The translations under genes were made by a program, and so were the position numbers. The notes below the pieces were generated by a model. It was not told the origin of the DNA. It worked only from the letters and a program-made list of their open reading frames with translations, and did no database searches. Of a stretch of DNA of 52,465 bases, positions 7,994-16,678 are shown piece by piece; position 1 is the first letter of the stretch, and each line of letters begins with the position of its first letter. Source of the DNA: Chloroflexota bacterium (GTDB lineage: Bacteria > Chloroflexota > Limnocylindria > Limnocylindrales > CSP1-4); NCBI GenBank assembly GCA_016191345.1, contig JACPOU010000049.1, positions 1-52,465 of the forward strand, given 5' to 3'.

Positions 7994-8003
7994 AGTGTAG
8001 TCT
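7994..8003. promoter_or_regulatory. Overlapping divergent -10 elements (fdhD / PPOX oxidoreductase)
   Basis: On the minus strand 7994-7999 reads TACACT, 6 nt from the fdhD GTG. On the plus strand 7998-8003 reads TAGTCT, 6 nt from the ATG at 8010. The two boxes share two base pairs, so simultaneous polymerase binding seems impossible. Confidence 0.6.
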
Positions 8004-8009
8004 GCGGCC

Positions 8010-8486
8010 ATGCGCGAACCCATCCTCACCGGGCCGGAGCACGCCTTCGTGGCCGCCGCCCGCCGGGCGGTCCTGGCGACGATCCGCCCTGACGGCGAGC
8101 CGCGGCTGGTGCCGGTCTGCTTCGTGCTCGCCGAGGAGCCGGACGACCATGGCCGGCCGATCCTCCACTCCCCGATCGACGACAAGCCGAAGCGCTCGGC
8201 TGAGCCGCGGGACCTCGGCCGGGTCCGGGACCTCCTCGTGCTGCCGAACGTGACGCTCCTCGTCGATCGCTGGGACGAGGACTGGACGCGGCTCGGCTGG
8301 CTTCGACTGTCCGGCCGTGGCCTGCTGCTGGAGCCGGAGCCGGCCGAGGTCGAGGAGCATGCGACCGCCATCGAGGCGCTCCGGGCCAAGTATCCGCAAT
8401 ACGCCACGCACGACCTGGAGCACCGTCCGATCGTCCGGATGGCGATCGATCGCGTCCAGCGCTGGGGCAACCTCTGGCCCGACTGA
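8010..8486 (+). CDS. PPOX-class F420-dependent oxidoreductase (TIGR03668-like)
   Basis: A 158-residue split-barrel flavin/F420-binding protein. Features of the subfamily are RRAVLATIRPDGEPRLVPVC at the start, SPIDDKPKRSAEPRDLGRV, VTLLVDRWDEDW, and a C-terminal IVRMAIDRVQRWG. Such enzymes reduce small substrates with F420H2 or flavin; the substrate is unknown. The ATG at 8010 follows TAGTCT by 6 nt with no SD. It implies, but does not prove, that the host makes F420. Confidence 0.85.
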   Translation: MREPILTGPEHAFVAAARRAVLATIRPDGEPRLVPVCFVLAEEPDDHGRPILHSPIDDKPKRSAEPRDLGRVRDLLVLPNVTLLVDRWDEDWTRLGWLRLSGRGLLLEPEPAEVEEHATAIEALRAKYPQYATHDLEHRPIVRMAIDRVQRWGNLWPD

Positions 8487-8540
8487 GGGGCGGAGGGGCG
8501 GAGGGGCGGAGGGGCGGGGCGCGGGGGCGCGGGGGCGCCC
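8487..8540. repeat. Short G-rich tandem repeats between convergent genes
   Basis: About four copies of GGAGGGGC followed by repeats of GCGGGGGC. Low-complexity DNA between the PPOX gene and the DUF4260 gene, with no coding sign. Confidence 0.7.
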
Positions 8541-8551
8541 CGGGGCAGAAG

Positions 8552-9022
8552 TCAGGCCCGCTCGCGGCCGATCCGCCCGAGGTGCGTGTCCTGGAACGCG
8601 GTCGGGTACTTCAGCCCGTAACCCGCGAGCCTGTCCATGCCGGTGTGCGCGACGAGGATCGCGCCGGCCATCGCGAGCGGCGAGACGGTGAGGATGAGGC
8701 CGAGACCGAGCACGAGCCCGCCGACGGCCCAGTTGTGGACGACGTTGTAGGCGATCGCCCCGGTGTGCGGCCCGCGCAGGTAGCCCGCCATCGAGATGTC
8801 CGGGACGAGGAGCAGCGGCACGAACAGGAGCGGCGCGCCGCCGAGCCAGACCCACAGGGCATAGCCGGCGACGAGGCCGGCGATGCCTTCGGCCCTCAGC
8901 CAGCGACGAACCCAGGCCGTGGTGTCCTCGAGATGGACGTGGTCGGCGCCGCTGGGCGCAGCGCCACTGGGCGCAGCGCCACTCGGCGCAGCGCCACTCG
9001 GCGCGCCGCCGGTCGCCGTCAC
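8552..9022 (-). CDS. DUF4260 membrane protein
   Basis: A 156-residue membrane protein of the DUF4260 family. An APSGA-repeat N-terminus (four 15-bp DNA repeats, about 8945-9004) is followed by WVRRWLRAEGIAGLVAGYAL and three to four hydrophobic segments. Family residues include LLLVPDISMAGY, AYNVVHNW and AHTGMDRLAGYGLKYP. The GTG at 9022 overlaps the stop of the DUF2277 gene (GTGA), so the two form a translationally coupled pair. Function is unknown. The Ala/Pro repeat tract probably varies in length between strains. Confidence 0.85.
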   Translation of the reverse strand: MTATGGAPSGAAPSGAAPSGAAPSGADHVHLEDTTAWVRRWLRAEGIAGLVAGYALWVWLGGAPLLFVPLLLVPDISMAGYLRGPHTGAIAYNVVHNWAVGGLVLGLGLILTVSPLAMAGAILVAHTGMDRLAGYGLKYPTAFQDTHLGRIGRERA

Positions 9023-9273
9023 GCCGGGGCGCGCCCGGCGCCCGACGGCGTCCAGCGATCCGGGCCGTCCTCGACCGCCACGGCCATCGATTCCAGGAGC
9101 CGGCGCGAGGCCCGGGCAACCTCCTCGATCGCGGCGTCGAACGCTGCCTGGTTCCTCGCCGACGGCGCGCGGTAGCCGCTCACCTTCCGGACGAACTGGC
9201 GGGCCGCGGCTTCGATCTCGCCGGTCGTGGCCGCGGTCCCGGCTCGGCGAAGAGTCTTGATGCTTCTGCACAT
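9019..9273 (-). CDS. DUF2277 family protein
   Basis: An 84-residue protein beginning MCRSIKTLRR with AARQFVRKVSGYRAPSARN and EEVARASRRLLESM, the DUF2277 signature. Function unknown. The ATG at 9273 has TACCCT 6 nt upstream on its strand (9280-9285), the leaderless pattern. It is the first gene of a pair with DUF4260. Confidence 0.9.
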   Translation of the reverse strand: MCRSIKTLRRAGTAATTGEIEAAARQFVRKVSGYRAPSARNQAAFDAAIEEVARASRRLLESMAVAVEDGPDRWTPSGAGRAPA

Positions 9274-9354
9274 CGCGCGAGGGTACCGCCTCGGCGGCCG
9301 GTCCGGTCGGGTACGCTCAGGCGCCAGCGGGTTGGTTCGAGGAGGTGGCGCGGC

Positions 9355-10452
9355 ATGGATCCGGAGCGACTCGTCCGGCTGGCCGCGGGCCTGCTCGGCG
9401 CGGCGATCGCGGCGCGGGCCATCCTCGCCGCCATCCGGACCGTCATCCTGCCCCGGAGCGAGAACGATGCCGTCACCCGGATCGCGTTCCAGCTCGTCCG
9501 GCGCGTGCTCAACGCGATCGCGCCGCCCAGCCGCCCGTTCGCGTTCCGGGACCGCGTCTTCGCCTATTTCGGGCCGGTCGGCCTCCTCGCCGCCGCCGTC
9601 ACGTGGCTGCTCCTGGTCTTCGTGGGCTTCATGCTCATCTACTGGGGCGTCGGCACGCCGACCCTGACCGCGGCGGCCCGCGAGAGCGGCTCCGCGCTCC
9701 TGACTCTCGGCTTCTACGCCCCCAGCGGCGCGTTCCAGACCGCGTTGACGTTCGCCGAGGCGACGCTCGGACTGGCCCTCGCCGCCCTCCTCATCGCCTA
9801 CCTGCCCACGATCCATGCCGCGTTCTCGCGGCGCGAGGTCGCCGTCAACCTGCTCGAGGTCCGCGCCGACAGCCCGCCGTCGGCCGTGGCGATGCTGGAG
9901 CGCTACCAGCGGCTGGGTCGCTGGGATGCCCTCCACCTCGAGTGGGAGCGCTGGGAGATCTGGTTCGCCGAGCTGGAGGAGAGCCATACCTCGATCGCGG
10001 CCCTCGCGTTCTACCGCTCGCCGAAGCCGATGAACTCGTGGATCACCGCCGCCGGGACGGTCATGGACGCCGCCGCCCTGTCGCGATCGCTCCTCGACAT
10101 CCCCAAGGACATCCAGGCTGACCTCTCGATCCGGGCCGGGTTCGTGGCGCTTCGCTCCATCGCCGACTTCTACGGCATCGAATACGACCCGCGGCCGAAG
10201 CAGGACGACCCGACCAGCGTCACGCGCGAGAAGTTCGATGCGGCCGCCGCCGAGCTCGAGCGCGCCGGGCTGCCCCTGCGCGCGGATCGCGACCAGGCCT
10301 TCCGCGACTTCAACGGCTGGCGCGTCAACTACGACCGGACCCTGCTCGCGATCTCACGACTCATCGTCGCGCCGCCGGCGTTCTGGAACGGGCCCGAGGA
10401 ACGCGAGACGCTCGGACGAACGCAGCTGGGTACGCCCTACGACCTCGGCTGA
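9355..10452 (+). CDS. Membrane protein, possibly related to two-pore ion channels
   Basis: A 365-residue protein with an N-terminal hydrophobic helix (~7-30), two or three further membrane segments (~60-85, ~105-150), and a ~200-residue cytosolic helical domain. The loop SALLTLGFYAPSG between membrane segments resembles the pore-helix region of K+-channel-like proteins but lacks a clear TVGYG filter, so channel function is uncertain. The ATG at 9355 is preceded by GAGGAGG. It is divergent from DUF2277. Confidence 0.65.
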   Translation: MDPERLVRLAAGLLGAAIAARAILAAIRTVILPRSENDAVTRIAFQLVRRVLNAIAPPSRPFAFRDRVFAYFGPVGLLAAAVTWLLLVFVGFMLIYWGVGTPTLTAAARESGSALLTLGFYAPSGAFQTALTFAEATLGLALAALLIAYLPTIHAAFSRREVAVNLLEVRADSPPSAVAMLERYQRLGRWDALHLEWERWEIWFAELEESHTSIAALAFYRSPKPMNSWITAAGTVMDAAALSRSLLDIPKDIQADLSIRAGFVALRSIADFYGIEYDPRPKQDDPTSVTREKFDAAAAELERAGLPLRADRDQAFRDFNGWRVNYDRTLLAISRLIVAPPAFWNGPEERETLGRTQLGTPYDLG

Positions 10453-10557
10453 GCGCGGCGAGGCGACCGCGCGGCGGCGACGCGTGGCGGCGACGCGCCG
10501 CGGTCACGCGAGTGCGTCCCGGGGACTGCCCGAGCGATTGTCCGGTGGCCCGCGACG

Positions 10558-10569
10558 TACCATCGACAC
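10558..10569 (+). promoter_or_regulatory. Leaderless-type -10 element for tryptophanase
   Basis: TACCAT at 10558-10563, then 6 nt to the ATG. There is no SD. Confidence 0.55.
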
Positions 10570-11952
10570 ATGGACCGCTGGACGACGATCATCGAGCCGT
10601 TCCGCATCCATTCCGTCGAGCCCGTGCGGATGACGACCGTCGCTGAACGCGCTGCCGCCCTCGACGCCGCCGGCCACAACCTCTTCAACCTCCACGCCGA
10701 CGACGTCCTCATCGACCTCCTGACCGACAGCGGGACCGGGGCGATGTCGCGCGACCAGTGGGCGGCGATCCAGCACGGCGACGAGAGCTACGCCGGCAGC
10801 CCGTCCTGGTTCGCCTTCCTCGCGAGCGTCCAGGAGCTCTTCCCGTTCAGGCACATCATCCCGACCCACCAGGGCCGGGCGGCCGAGAAGATCCTCTTCT
10901 CCGTCATCGGCGGGCCCGGGAAGGTCATCCCGAACAACACCCACTTCGACACGACGCGGGCGAACGTCGAAGCCACCGGCGCCGAGGCGGTGGACCTCGT
11001 GATCGCCGCGGGCCGCGATCCGGCGGCGATCCACCCGTTCAAGGGCAACATGGACGTCGAGGCGCTCGATGCCCTCCTCGCGGCGCACGCCGGGAACGTG
11101 CCCGTCGTCTTCGTCACGATCACGAACAACTCGGGCGGCGGGCAGCCCGTGTCGCTCGAGAACCTGCGGGCGGTCCGCGCGGCCTGCGATCGCCATCGCG
11201 TGCCGCTCTTCCTCGACGGCTGCCGGTTCGCCGAGAACGCCTGGTTCATCAAGCTCCGCGAGCCCGGCCAGGGCGACCGCTCGATCCCGGACATCGTCCG
11301 CGAGATCGCCTCGCTTGCCGACGGCATGACGATGAGCGCGAAGAAGGACGGACTCGCGAACATCGGCGGTTGGCTCGCGATGCACGACGACGCGCTCGCC
11401 GAGCAGTGCCGGAACCTCCTGATCCTCACCGAAGGCTTCGTGACCTACGGCGGCCTCGCCGGCCGCGACCTCGAGGCCATCGCCCAGGGCCTCCGCGAGG
11501 TCGTCGACGAGGATTACCTGCGCTACCGCATCCAGTCGACCGCGTACCTCGGCTCTGCGCTCGATGCGGCGGGGGTGCCGCTCGTCAAGCCCTTCGGCGG
11601 CCACGCGATCTACCTCGACGCGCGGGCGCTGCTGCCGCACATCGCACCGCTCGAGTACCCGGGCCAGGCCCTCGCGGTCGCGCTCTATCGCGAGGGCGGC
11701 ATCCGCGGCTGCGAGATCGGGACCGTGATGTTCGGACTCCATCCCGACGGCACGGAGGCGCCCGCGGCGATGGACCTGGTCCGCCTCGCGATCCCCCGCC
11801 GGACCTACACCCAGAGCCACATCGACTACGTGATCGAGGTCGTCCGCCACGTGGCGGAGCGCGCCGCCGACCTGCGCGGCTTCCGGATCGCCGCCGCGCC
11901 CCCGGCCCTCCGCCACTTCACGGCCCGGTTCGCACCGCTCGACCAGGGCTGA
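10570..11952 (+). CDS. tnaA: Tryptophanase (PLP-dependent beta-eliminating lyase)
   Basis: A 460-residue enzyme (E. coli TnaA has 471). It splits tryptophan into indole, pyruvate and ammonia. Landmarks are IPTHQGRAAEKI near residue 99, the PLP lysine in MTMSAKKDGLANIGG, LFLDGCRFAENA, and a C-terminal IPRRTYTQSHIDYVIEVV and LRHFTARF as in E. coli. Tyrosine phenol-lyase was considered: that family has an Arg in SMERG that contacts the phenol ring, and here the matching segment reads GCEIG, as in tryptophanase (VEIG). No tnaC-like leader peptide or TnaB permease is adjacent, so regulation differs from E. coli. Confidence 0.88.
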   Translation: MDRWTTIIEPFRIHSVEPVRMTTVAERAAALDAAGHNLFNLHADDVLIDLLTDSGTGAMSRDQWAAIQHGDESYAGSPSWFAFLASVQELFPFRHIIPTHQGRAAEKILFSVIGGPGKVIPNNTHFDTTRANVEATGAEAVDLVIAAGRDPAAIHPFKGNMDVEALDALLAAHAGNVPVVFVTITNNSGGGQPVSLENLRAVRAACDRHRVPLFLDGCRFAENAWFIKLREPGQGDRSIPDIVREIASLADGMTMSAKKDGLANIGGWLAMHDDALAEQCRNLLILTEGFVTYGGLAGRDLEAIAQGLREVVDEDYLRYRIQSTAYLGSALDAAGVPLVKPFGGHAIYLDARALLPHIAPLEYPGQALAVALYREGGIRGCEIGTVMFGLHPDGTEAPAAMDLVRLAIPRRTYTQSHIDYVIEVVRHVAERAADLRGFRIAAAPPALRHFTARFAPLDQG

Positions 11953-11962
11953 GTCGAGAGCC

Positions 11963-12415
11963 TCAGCCCGCGCCGATGGCGCGCTTCACGAGCTCCGCGA
12001 TCCGGGCCTCGTCGTCGGCGGTCAGCTTCGTCAGGGCGAATGAGGACGGCCACATCGTGCCGTCGTCGAGCTTCGCCTCGTCGCTGAAGCCGAGGGTCGC
12101 GTAGCGGGCCTTGAACTTGGCCGCGTCCTGGAAGAAGCAGAGGACCTTGCCGTCCTTGGCGTAGGCCGGCATCCCGTACCAGAGCCGCGGCCAGAGATCG
12201 GGCGCGGCGGCGGTGATGACAGCGTGGATCCGCTCCGCCAGCTCGCGGTCGGAGCCGCCCATCGCGGCGATCTTCTCGACGACGTCCCGCTCGCCGGCCT
12301 CGCGGTCCGCACCCCGGCGGGCGGCCGCCTTCAGCTCGTTGGTCCGCTCCTTCATCGCGGCCCGCTCTTCCGCGGTGAACGTCGATGCCTCGGCGGACTT
12401 CCTGCTCGTGGTCAT
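11963..12415 (-). CDS. DUF1801/YdhG-like domain protein
   Basis: A 150-residue protein with a charged N-terminal helix ([20 protein letters not shown]) and a YdhG-type core: [38 protein letters not shown], and a C-terminal [17 protein letters not shown] helix. Related proteins are called iron chaperone-like (Fra/YdhG fold), but the role is not established. The ATG at 12415 is preferred over an upstream in-frame start because homology begins there and GGGAACGAG precedes it. Confidence 0.8.
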   Translation of the reverse strand: MTTSRKSAEASTFTAEERAAMKERTNELKAAARRGADREAGERDVVEKIAAMGGSDRELAERIHAVITAAAPDLWPRLWYGMPAYAKDGKVLCFFQDAAKFKARYATLGFSDEAKLDDGTMWPSSFALTKLTADDEARIAELVKRAIGAG

Positions 12416-12617
12416 GATTCTCGTTCCCTTCCCGGACGGCTGTATCAGGCCGATGCTAGAGCGTCGCCGCGACGGTGGCTTCGCCAAGCCTGCTCGAGAT
12501 CCGCCGCCCGACGGCTGTGGTCACTCGCCGGGCTGAACTCGGCCGAGCCGGTCCCGTGGAACCCTGCGCCACGGCGCGATCCGTCAAGGAGCCTCGCGCG
12601 CGGGTCCGCGCTGGTGC

Positions 12618-12629
12618 TACGGTCCGCAC
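12618..12629 (+). promoter_or_regulatory. Leaderless-type -10 element for the DinB-family gene
   Basis: TACGGT at 12618-12623 followed by 6 nt and the ATG, without an SD. Confidence 0.5.
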
Positions 12630-13139
12630 ATGACACGACCACTGCTCGCCGACGCCTTCGACCACCACATCTGGGCCTCGCTCCGGCTCATCGACGCGTG
12701 CCTGCCGCTCGAGGAAGAGCAGCTCTCGACGTCCCTGCCGGGGACGTACGGGTCCATCCTCGACACCTGGCGGCACCTCGCCGGCGGCGACGCCGGCTAC
12801 CTCTTCGCCCTGACCTCCGGGCGGGTCGCCGAGATCGACGAGGCCACGATGGACCTCCCGGCCCTGCGCGCGGTCCTGGAAGCGCACCGGGGCGAGTGGG
12901 CCACCGTCGTCGCCGCGAGCACGGACCCCGACCTCGATGTCGCCCGCCCGCGTCCTGACGGTTCCGTGAGCCATGCCCCGCTCGGCATCCGCCTCGCCCA
13001 GGCGCTCGACCACGGGACCGACCATCGAAGCCAGATCTGCACCGCCCTGACCTCGCTCGGCATCGAGCCGCCCGAGATCGACGCGTGGGCCTTCGCCTGG
13101 GAGCAGAAGCGGCTCTGGGAAACGGCTCCCTCGACGTGA
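12630..13139 (+). CDS. DinB-family protein
   Basis: A 169-residue four-helix-bundle protein of the DinB/YfiT superfamily. Putative metal-ligand histidines are in FDHHIWASLRLI (~12), TWRHLAGGDAGYL (~48) and LDHGTDHRSQI (~129). Members include thiol transferases and hydrolases; no substrate can be assigned. Its stop overlaps the GTG start of the next gene (GTGA, 13136-13139), so the two are coupled. Confidence 0.83.
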   Translation: MTRPLLADAFDHHIWASLRLIDACLPLEEEQLSTSLPGTYGSILDTWRHLAGGDAGYLFALTSGRVAEIDEATMDLPALRAVLEAHRGEWATVVAASTDPDLDVARPRPDGSVSHAPLGIRLAQALDHGTDHRSQICTALTSLGIEPPEIDAWAFAWEQKRLWETAPST

Positions 13140-13488
13140 TCGACGTCGAGGCCTATCTCGACGCCCTGCCCGACGAGCGGCGGGCGGTCCTGCAGCACCT
13201 GCGCGAAGTGATCCGGGCCGCCGCCCCGGAAGCGACCGAGGCGATCGCCTATGAGAGCCGGCCTTCCGGTCCAATGACCGGTTCCTCGTCTCGTACGCCG
13301 CGTACCGCAGGCACTTCAGCCTCTTCCCGGCGAGCCCGTCGGTGAAGGCGCACCTGGGCAACGAGATCCGGCCGTTCGTCGCCGGGGCTGGCACCCTCCA
13401 GTTCACGGCCGCCAGACCCCTGCCCGACGCGCTGGTCGCACGGATCGTCCGGCTCCGGCTCGAGGAGGTCGCGGCGGGGCAGCGCTGA
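13136..13488 (+). pseudogene. DUF1801 protein gene with a 1-nt frameshift
   Basis: The frame from GTG 13136 reads VIDVEAYLDALPDERRAVL and continues to AIAYE at 13255. A second frame then continues as PAFRSNDRFLVSYAAYRRHF and ends LRLEEVAAGQR at 13488. Family members read Y-E-M-P-A-F here, so one T appears lost between 13256 and 13257 (ATG to AG). Restoring it gives a normal ~117-residue DUF1801 protein. Either a real mutation or a base-calling error. Coupled to the DinB gene by a GTGA overlap. Confidence 0.82.
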
Positions 13489-13957
13489 AGTCCCGGCACC
13501 CGAAGGTTCGCGGCCGTCCGGACTCCATCCCGACGCGGCCCGACCGGGTCCGTACGCGATCCCGAACCGGCCCGAGGCGGTCCGTACGCGAGCCCGAACC
13601 GGCCCGTACGCGGTCCAGGCGCGAAATCTCTGCCGCTTACTCATGGGGCGCGTGGTAGTTGCTCTCCGCCGGGGCTCGGCCGTTGCGATGCCCGGGGCGT
13701 CGGCCGCGCCACGCACGAATCAGTGTCGCTCAGCGGTTTCGGCGGCCGCCGGCTACGCCGTTCGGCTCCCACCACTCGCCGGGCGAGTAGGTGGCGGAAT
13801 CTCTGGAACCGCGACGCTGCACGACGCTGCGCGACGCCGCCTACCTGGCGCTGACGCGCGAGGGCGAGTGGTGGATGCGTCCGGGCGGCGCTGGCTCTCC
13901 CGAGGCGCTGCGCGCGCGCCGGCCCCGGTCAGGCGCGTTCCGCCAGCCGTGAACCGG
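13489..13957. other. Intergenic with short repeats and an inverted repeat
   Basis: No gene is supported. Positions ~13545-13615 carry about three imperfect copies of a unit containing GTCCGTACGCGA and CGAACCGGCCCG. Around 13771-13796 an inverted repeat pairs CCACCACTCGCC with GGCGAGTAGGTGG (one bulge), and its GGCGAGTGGTGG arm recurs near 13865. The stretch lies between the DUF1801 remnant and the convergent RlpA-like gene. Confidence 0.55.
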
Positions 13958-14551
13958 CTACTTCAGCTTCCAGAGGATCGTGCCGGTGTAGCAATGGTCG
14001 AGCGCGAGGCAGAGCCCGCCCGTGAGGTCCCACTGCCGGCCGTCCACGTACGGCCCCCGATCGATGACCGGCGCCGTGACGACCCGGCCGTTGGCGGGAT
14101 TCTTGAACGTCACGAGCGTGCCGCACGGGAGCGTCCGGTTGGCCACGCCGATGACGGTCGTCGTCAGCGCCACGCCGCACGCGGTCCGGTTGCCGTAGAA
14201 GCCCGGGCCGTAAAAGGACACGTTGGTGTCGCGGCGCCACGTGTTCAGGACGACCACCGAGGCCCTGGCCTCGGGCTGGTCCGTGGCCGGGCGTGGCGCC
14301 GGATTGCTGGCGACCATGGGGTCGCCGAGCACGGAGGCATCGCCGAGGAAGCCATCGGACCGGCCGTTGACATCGAGGCTGAGCGGGGTCATCGCCGATC
14401 CCGACGAATCACCGACTTGCACCGTCTGAAACGCGGCTGGGTCGATGGGCGACGCACCGCTGGGGAGGCGGGAAAGCGTCAGCGCCGGGACGGCGACCGA
14501 GGTCATCGCAGCGATGAGCGCCGCGACCACGACTCCGCGTGGAGATCGCAC
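13958..14551 (-). CDS. Secreted RlpA-like double-psi beta-barrel protein
   Basis: A 197-residue protein with a signal peptide or anchor (VVVAALIAAMTSVAVPALTL), a Pro/Ser/Ala-rich linker, and a C-terminal RlpA-like domain (~112-197): VSFYGPGFYGNRTACGVALT, NRTLPCGTLVTFKN, and the conserved PVIDRGPYVDGR with the catalytic-type Asp. RlpA proteins cut denuded glycan strands. Four Cys in the domain suggest disulfides, as in secreted relatives. The start is set by the signal peptide. Confidence 0.82.
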   Translation of the reverse strand: MRSPRGVVVAALIAAMTSVAVPALTLSRLPSGASPIDPAAFQTVQVGDSSGSAMTPLSLDVNGRSDGFLGDASVLGDPMVASNPAPRPATDQPEARASVVVLNTWRRDTNVSFYGPGFYGNRTACGVALTTTVIGVANRTLPCGTLVTFKNPANGRVVTAPVIDRGPYVDGRQWDLTGGLCLALDHCYTGTILWKLK

Positions 14552-14639
14552 GTCGGCGGCCAGCCTACCCCGGATCGCGCTTCAGCGCGCTGGCGGCCAC
14601 CCCGCGTCGACCTGGCAGGCAGGTGACAATCCCGTCGAA

Positions 14640-15569
14640 ATGGCGCGCCGCACCCTCTCCCTGAGCCGTCCGCTGGACCTCGTCCGGACGCTCCGACCGC
14701 TGTACCGCGGGCGGGGCGATCCCGCGATGCAGCTGACCTCGAGGTCGGCGATCCGGGCGACCCGGACGGCCGCCGGGCCGGCCACGATCCTGCTCGAGCT
14801 GCGCGGCACGATGATCGAGGCAGAGGCCTGGGGCCCCGGCGCCGACATCCTCCTCGAGCGACTCCCGGCCTTCCTCGGCGAGGACGATGACGACACGGCC
14901 TTCGACCCTGGCCGTCACCCGGTCGTTGCCGGACTGGCCCGGCGGCTGCCAGGCGTCCGGATCGGGCGGACCGGCGCGGTCCTCGAGGCGCTGCTCCCCG
15001 CGATCTTCGAGCAGAAGGTCACCGGGACCGAGGCGGCCCGAGCCTTCCGGTCGATGATCCGGGCCGTCGGCGAGCCGGCGCCGGGCCCGATCGCGTCTCG
15101 GTTCGCGTTGCGCGTCCTGCCGCCGCCCGCGGCCCTCGCGGCGCTCCCCTACCACGCCTTCCACCCGTTCGGCATCGAGCAGCGCCGAGCGGAGCTCGTC
15201 CGGCGGGTATGCCGGGACGCCGTGCGCCTCGAGGCGCTGGCGGAGCTGGGCGGGCCGCGGGTCGAGATCGGCGTGACGGCGGCGGCGCGCCTGCGCTCGT
15301 TCCCCGGCATCGGGCCGTGGACCGCGGCCGAGGTCACGCTTCGCGCGCTCGGCGATCCGGACGCGGTGAGCGTCGGGGACGTCCACCTGCCGAACCTCGT
15401 GGCGTTCGCGCTGGCCGGTGAGCCACGCGGCGACGACGCGCGGATGCTCGAGCTCCTGGAGCCGTGGCGGGGCCACCGGGCGCGGGTCATGCGCCTGCTC
15501 GAATCGAGCGGGATCGAGGCCCCGAAATACGGGCCGCGGCCCGCGCCGCGCGACATCCGCGCGATCTGA
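14640..15569 (+). CDS. DNA-3-methyladenine glycosylase, AlkA-like
   Basis: A 309-residue HhH-GPD base-excision glycosylase. The N-terminal AlkA-type domain is followed by ALLPAIFEQKVTGTEA (matching the family's ISQQV segment) and the hairpin-Gly/Pro-Asp motif LRSFPGIGPWTAAEVTLRAL with catalytic Asp in DPDAVSVGDVHLPN. It removes alkylated purines. The ATG at 14640 (MARRTLSLSRPLDL) is chosen because the in-frame extension upstream runs over the divergent RlpA promoter and lacks homology. Confidence 0.87.
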   Translation: MARRTLSLSRPLDLVRTLRPLYRGRGDPAMQLTSRSAIRATRTAAGPATILLELRGTMIEAEAWGPGADILLERLPAFLGEDDDDTAFDPGRHPVVAGLARRLPGVRIGRTGAVLEALLPAIFEQKVTGTEAARAFRSMIRAVGEPAPGPIASRFALRVLPPPAALAALPYHAFHPFGIEQRRAELVRRVCRDAVRLEALAELGGPRVEIGVTAAARLRSFPGIGPWTAAEVTLRALGDPDAVSVGDVHLPNLVAFALAGEPRGDDARMLELLEPWRGHRARVMRLLESSGIEAPKYGPRPAPRDIRAI

Positions 15570-15645
15570 CGCGCGGCGGGCCCGGCCCCGACCGGCCGCC
15601 GCATCCCCGGCCCGGCGGGCCCGGCCCGGCGCCTCCCCGCTCCCC

Positions 15646-16605
15646 CTACCTCGTGCCGAGTGCCTCGGCCATGGCCGCGAGATGGGCCGGCGTGGACCCG
15701 CAGCACGCACCGATGATCGTCGCACCCGCGTCCCGGAGGTGGAGCGCGTACTCGGCCATCATCGCCGGCTCCGCCTTGTAGACCGCCTGCATGTCCACGA
15801 GCTCGGGCATCCCCGCGTTCGACTTGCCGACGAGGACGACGCCCGGGGCGACCGCCCGCATCTTCTCGACGACCGGGATGAGCTCGTCCGGGCCGTTGCC
15901 GCAGTTGCCGCCGATCGCGTCGGCGCCCCACTCGACGAGGGCCTCGACCGCCTGCTCCGGCTTGATCCCCATCATCGTCCGGCCGCGCGTATCAAAGGTC
16001 ATCGTCGTGATGAGGGGCACCCGCGGCGCGACCCGGCGGACGCCGTCGATCGCGGCGTGGATCTCCTCGAGCGCCGACATCGTCTCGATCCAGATCAGGT
16101 CCACGCCGCCGGCGATGAGGGCCCCCGCCTGCTCCGCGAAGATGTCGACCGCCTCGTCGTACTCGAGCGTCCCGATCGGTGCCATGATCGCCCCCGAGGG
16201 TCCGATGTCGCCGGCCACGAGCGCCCCCGTCCCCGCCGCCTCGACCTCGGCCCGGGCGAGGACGGCGGCCATTCGGTTGACCTCGCCGACGTGCCGCTCG
16301 TTCGAGTGCAGGCTGAGCCGCATGCCGTTGCCGCCGAACGTGTTCGTGAGGATGATCCGCGCCCCGGCCTGGAGGTAGCCGCGGTGGATCTGCCGGACGA
16401 TCGAGCTCTGGGGCAGGGCGAGGTTCCACATCTCCGGCGGGTCGCCGAACTGGAGCCCCGCCCCGAAGAGCATCGTGCCCATCGCGCCATCGGCGAGGAC
16501 CGGACCGCCGCCCGCGAGGAGCGTGTTCCAGCGATCGCGCTGGACGTCGGGCGGCACGGGGCCCGGGGCGGATGGGGCGGGGTCGAAGTCGGGGGACCGC
16601 GGCAT
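15646..16605 (-). CDS. Homocysteine S-methyltransferase (BHMT-like)
   Basis: A 319-residue TIM-barrel enzyme. It transfers a methyl group from a donor such as betaine or S-methylmethionine to homocysteine to make methionine. Seen: LADGAMGTMLFGAGL, ILTNTFGGNGMRL, ALVAGDIGPSG, and Zn-binding Cys in IGGNCGNGPDEL and IIGACCGSTPAH. The methyl donor cannot be told from sequence. A TACGCT box lies 9 nt upstream of the ATG on its strand. Methionine supply links it to the SAM riboswitch and gamma-lyase elsewhere in the window. Confidence 0.87.
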   Translation of the reverse strand: MPRSPDFDPAPSAPGPVPPDVQRDRWNTLLAGGGPVLADGAMGTMLFGAGLQFGDPPEMWNLALPQSSIVRQIHRGYLQAGARIILTNTFGGNGMRLSLHSNERHVGEVNRMAAVLARAEVEAAGTGALVAGDIGPSGAIMAPIGTLEYDEAVDIFAEQAGALIAGGVDLIWIETMSALEEIHAAIDGVRRVAPRVPLITTMTFDTRGRTMMGIKPEQAVEALVEWGADAIGGNCGNGPDELIPVVEKMRAVAPGVVLVGKSNAGMPELVDMQAVYKAEPAMMAEYALHLRDAGATIIGACCGSTPAHLAAMAEALGTR

Positions 16606-16678
16606 GGTCCGCGCAGCGTACCGGCATTGGCCGCCCGGCGACAGGCGTTGACCCGTGCTGCCTCGAGTCGGCGCGGGC

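Noticed and set aside
10570..11952. Tyrosine phenol-lyase instead of tryptophanase
   Set aside because: The residue that contacts the phenol (Arg in SMERG) is Ile here (GCEIG), as in tryptophanases.
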